Assembly (NCBI GenBank): GCA_002937555.1
Contig: PTKB01000132.1
Span: 1-7,578, forward strand
Direction: 5' to 3'
Origin: Alphaproteobacteria bacterium MarineAlpha10_Bin2
GTDB lineage: Bacteria; Pseudomonadota; Alphaproteobacteria; UBA828
DNA: 7,578 nucleotides
Part shown: positions 5,562 to 7,578 of the stretch, one piece after another
Position numbering within the stretch: position 1 is the first letter of the stretch
How the letters are laid out: every line of letters starts with the position of its first letter
Translations under genes and position numbers: made by a program
The notes under the pieces: generated by a model
What the model saw: the letters and a program-made list of their open reading frames with translations, nothing else
The model's database searches: none
What the model was told of the DNA's origin: nothing

Positions 5562-7367
5562 GTGTCCAACAAAAGTTCCGAAGTGCGCCCTGCGAGCACG
5601 CGCGATCTCGTTCTCAGGCTGGTGCGCGAGCATGTGCGTCCACATTTGCCGCGCCTTTTGTTGGCCGTCTCGTGCATGGCGGTCGCCGCCGGCGGCACGG
5701 CGGCGCTGGCCTATCTCATGGAGCCGGTCCTGGATGACGTGTTCATCAACAAGGATCGCGAGATGTTGATCCTGGTGCCGGTCGTCGTCATTTTGGCCAC
5801 ACTTTTGAAGGGCGCGGCGACTTACGGACAAGCGGTGCTGATGGCCTTTGTCGGGCAGCGTATCATTGCCGATTTGCAAACCCGCCTTTTCCGTCATGTC
5901 ATCCGCTTCGACCTCGCCTTTTTTCACGATACCGCGTCGGGCAAACTGGTCTCGCGCATGACCAACGATATCAACCTCATGCGCAATGCCGTCGCCAATG
6001 CGCTCACCGGACTGGTGAAGGATTCGCTGACGCTCGTCTTTCTCGTCGCGGTGATGTTTGAAAAGGATTGGAAACTGGCGCTGTTGGCTTTTGTGGTGTT
6101 CCCCATCGCCATTTATCCGATCATCCGAATCGGCCGGCGCATGCGCAAGGTATCGACTTCCGCCCTCGATGAATTGGGGCGCTTTACGGCGCGCCTCAAC
6201 GAGGCCTTTCAGGGGGCGCGTCATGTCAAGGCGTACAATATGGAAGCCTTTGAATCGGCGCGCACCGAAACGCTGATCGAAAGCGTTTTCCGTCTGATTT
6301 ACAAGGCACTCAAGACGCGCGCCGCCGCCTCGCCCATCATGGAGACGCTGGGTGGCGTGTTTATCGCGGTGATCATTCTCTATGGCGGCTGGCAAGTCAT
6401 CGAGGAGGCGCTCACACCGGGCGAGTTTTTCGCCTTCATCACTGCCATGCTGCTCGCCTATCAACCGCTCAAAGCGCTGGCCAACCTCAACACCAATTTG
6501 CAGGAAGGGCTCGCCGCGACGGAGCGCGTGTTCGACATTCTCGACCGTCAGCCCGCTATCATCTCGCCGCCGGACGCGCCTGCTCTAGAAGTCAACGGCG
6601 GTGAAATTATTTTCGACAAGGTGTCCTTTACCTATGGCACCGGCACGGCGGCGCTGCGCGATATTTCACTCGACGTGCCAGCCGGGCGCACGGTGGCGCT
6701 TGTCGGCCCCTCGGGAGCCGGCAAGTCAACCATCCTCAATCTGATCCCGCGTTTCTATGATGCCGAAAGCGGCAGCGTGTCCATCGACGGCATCAATGTC
6801 GACGCCGTCGATCTCGCTTCTCTCAGGGACGCCATCGGGCTGGTGAGCCAGGAAACCGTGCTGTTCGACGACAGCGTGCGGGCCAACATCGCCTACGGCC
6901 GACCGGCGGCGGATGAAGCGGAATTAATCGCCGCTGCAAAAGGCGCCGGGGCGCACGCCTTCATCGAGCAATTGCCGGACGGCTATGACACCATGATCGG
7001 CGAACATGGCGCCAAGATCTCCGGTGGTCAGCGCCAGCGCCTCTCCATCGCCCGCGCCATGCTCAAAGACGCACCCATCCTTCTGCTCGATGAAGCGACT
7101 TCAGCGCTCGATCCCGAAACGGAGCGTCAAATTCAGCAGTCACTCCGCCAACTGATGCAAGGGCGGACCACGTTGGTCATCGCCCACCGGCTAACCACCG
7201 TACTGGAAGCCGACATCATCCATTTCATCAAGGACGGGAACGTTGTCGAATCGGGGTCGCATCGTTCGCTGATGGCCAAGGACGGCGCCTATGCACGGCT
7301 CTATTCACTTGAGCTGGTGCCGGCCGACGAATTGGGCGAAGCGAGCGCCGACGGCGCGGCCGACTGA
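5562..7367 (+). CDS. msbA: Lipid A export ABC transporter, ATP-binding/permease (MsbA type)
   Basis: This complete 601-aa half-transporter carries a fused N-terminal membrane domain and C-terminal ATPase. As a homodimer in the inner membrane, MsbA flips the lipid A core to the periplasmic leaflet. Hydrophobic segments occur at about 30-52, 68-96, 148-165, 171-190, 262-280 and 287-305, consistent with six helices, with the family's FFHDTASGKLVSRMTND segment at 120-136. ATPase motifs are complete: aromatic A-loop Y358, Walker A GPSGAGKST (382-390), Q-loop Q430, signature ISGGQ (486-490), Walker B ILLLDE (506-511), D-loop SALD (514-517) and switch His H542. The start is a GTG at 5562; the frame is open back to a TGA at 5487-5489 but offers no ATG, GTG or TTG earlier, and no good Shine-Dalgarno is seen. 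The DUF374 gene follows 28 bases after the stop, which favours a lipid A role over a drug or other lipid exporter. Confidence 0.92.
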   Translation: MSNKSSEVRPASTRDLVLRLVREHVRPHLPRLLLAVSCMAVAAGGTAALAYLMEPVLDDVFINKDREMLILVPVVVILATLLKGAATYGQAVLMAFVGQRIIADLQTRLFRHVIRFDLAFFHDTASGKLVSRMTNDINLMRNAVANALTGLVKDSLTLVFLVAVMFEKDWKLALLAFVVFPIAIYPIIRIGRRMRKVSTSALDELGRFTARLNEAFQGARHVKAYNMEAFESARTETLIESVFRLIYKALKTRAAASPIMETLGGVFIAVIILYGGWQVIEEALTPGEFFAFITAMLLAYQPLKALANLNTNLQEGLAATERVFDILDRQPAIISPPDAPALEVNGGEIIFDKVSFTYGTGTAALRDISLDVPAGRTVALVGPSGAGKSTILNLIPRFYDAESGSVSIDGINVDAVDLASLRDAIGLVSQETVLFDDSVRANIAYGRPAADEAELIAAAKGAGAHAFIEQLPDGYDTMIGEHGAKISGGQRQRLSIARAMLKDAPILLLDEATSALDPETERQIQQSLRQLMQGRTTLVIAHRLTTVLEADIIHFIKDGNVVESGSHRSLMAKDGAYARLYSLELVPADELGEASADGAAD

Positions 7368-7395
7368 TTGTGCGCCCGTATCATCGCTCCTCGGT

Positions 7396-7578
7396 ATGAA
7401 GCGCCTCTTCCGCTCTTGGGCATTCCAGGCGCTGCTTTGTTGGCTTGCAGCAAATTACATCCGCTTTGTCTATGTCACCAGCCGCTGGCGCGAAGAGGGA
7501 CGTGAGCCGGCGCATGAGCTGATGCAGGGCGGTCGTCCCTTTATCGCCGCCTTTTGGCACGGCCGATTGCTCATGGCG
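7396..7578 (+). CDS. DUF374 lysophospholipid acyltransferase-like protein, N-terminal part (3' end outside window)
   Basis: The first 61 codons are present and the frame is open to the right edge. It begins MKRLFRSWAFQALLCWLA, a basic start leading into a hydrophobic stretch (about residues 9-28) that could be a membrane anchor, then SRWREEG and GRPFIAAFWHGRLLM. The FWHGRLLM motif near residues 53-60 is what I recall as the hallmark of DUF374 proteins, placed with the lysophospholipid acyltransferases and usually found next to lipid A/Kdo genes in alphaproteobacteria. Its His would be the counterpart of the HX4D acyltransferase His, although the position four residues further on is not Asp. 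The ATG is 28 bases after msbA with only a weak ribosome site; co-transcription with msbA is likely. The exact reaction is not established from this fragment. Confidence 0.82.
   Translation, partial: MKRLFRSWAFQALLCWLAANYIRFVYVTSRWREEGREPAHELMQGGRPFIAAFWHGRLLMA

Noticed and set aside
5508..6464. 318-codon open frame on the minus strand opposite msbA
   Set aside because: The + strand carries an unmistakable, full-length MsbA with all ATPase motifs. The antisense translation is rich in His, Arg, Asp and Gln, with no recognisable domain, as expected of a shadow of GC-biased codons.

Overview
The window reads as ordinary chromosomal DNA from a Gram-negative alphaproteobacterium. The basis is GC-rich codon use, a UbiD-type ubiquinone-pathway decarboxylase, a TldD/PmbA-family protein beside an inositol-monophosphatase-family enzyme, and an MsbA-like lipid exporter followed by a DUF374 acyltransferase-like gene. 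The phylum-level placement is inference from gene content and order. All convincing genes lie on the + strand.

Left block (1-3206): the C-terminal 225 codons of ubiD; then a TPR-sulfotransferase gene whose start codon overlaps the ubiD stop (GTGA) and which is split by a frameshift near 1556-1623; then, 2 bases after the sulfotransferase stop, a complete extended short-chain dehydrogenase/reductase (SDR). The tight spacing suggests one transcript. The sulfotransferase half is also diverged at positions that normally bind the PAPS donor, so the gene may be decaying rather than merely mis-sequenced.

Spacer (3207-3310): 104 bases with a TATATA box and a small GC hairpin. It may separate two transcription units, but neither signal is strong.

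Right block (3311-7578): pmbA/tldE, then 15 bases later an inositol-monophosphatase/CysQ-like phosphatase, then a 109-base gap with a fair sigma70-like promoter, then a full-length MsbA-type ABC exporter, then the first 61 codons of a DUF374 lysophospholipid-acyltransferase-like gene. The last two point to lipid A/LPS assembly and export, and genes such as waaA and lpxK would be unsurprising just downstream (inference).

I see no tRNA, rRNA, CRISPR array, insertion sequence, phage gene or attachment site, and nothing convincing as an undescribed system. The points most worth a second look are the broken, active-site-diverged TPR-sulfotransferase and its close coupling to ubiD and the SDR.
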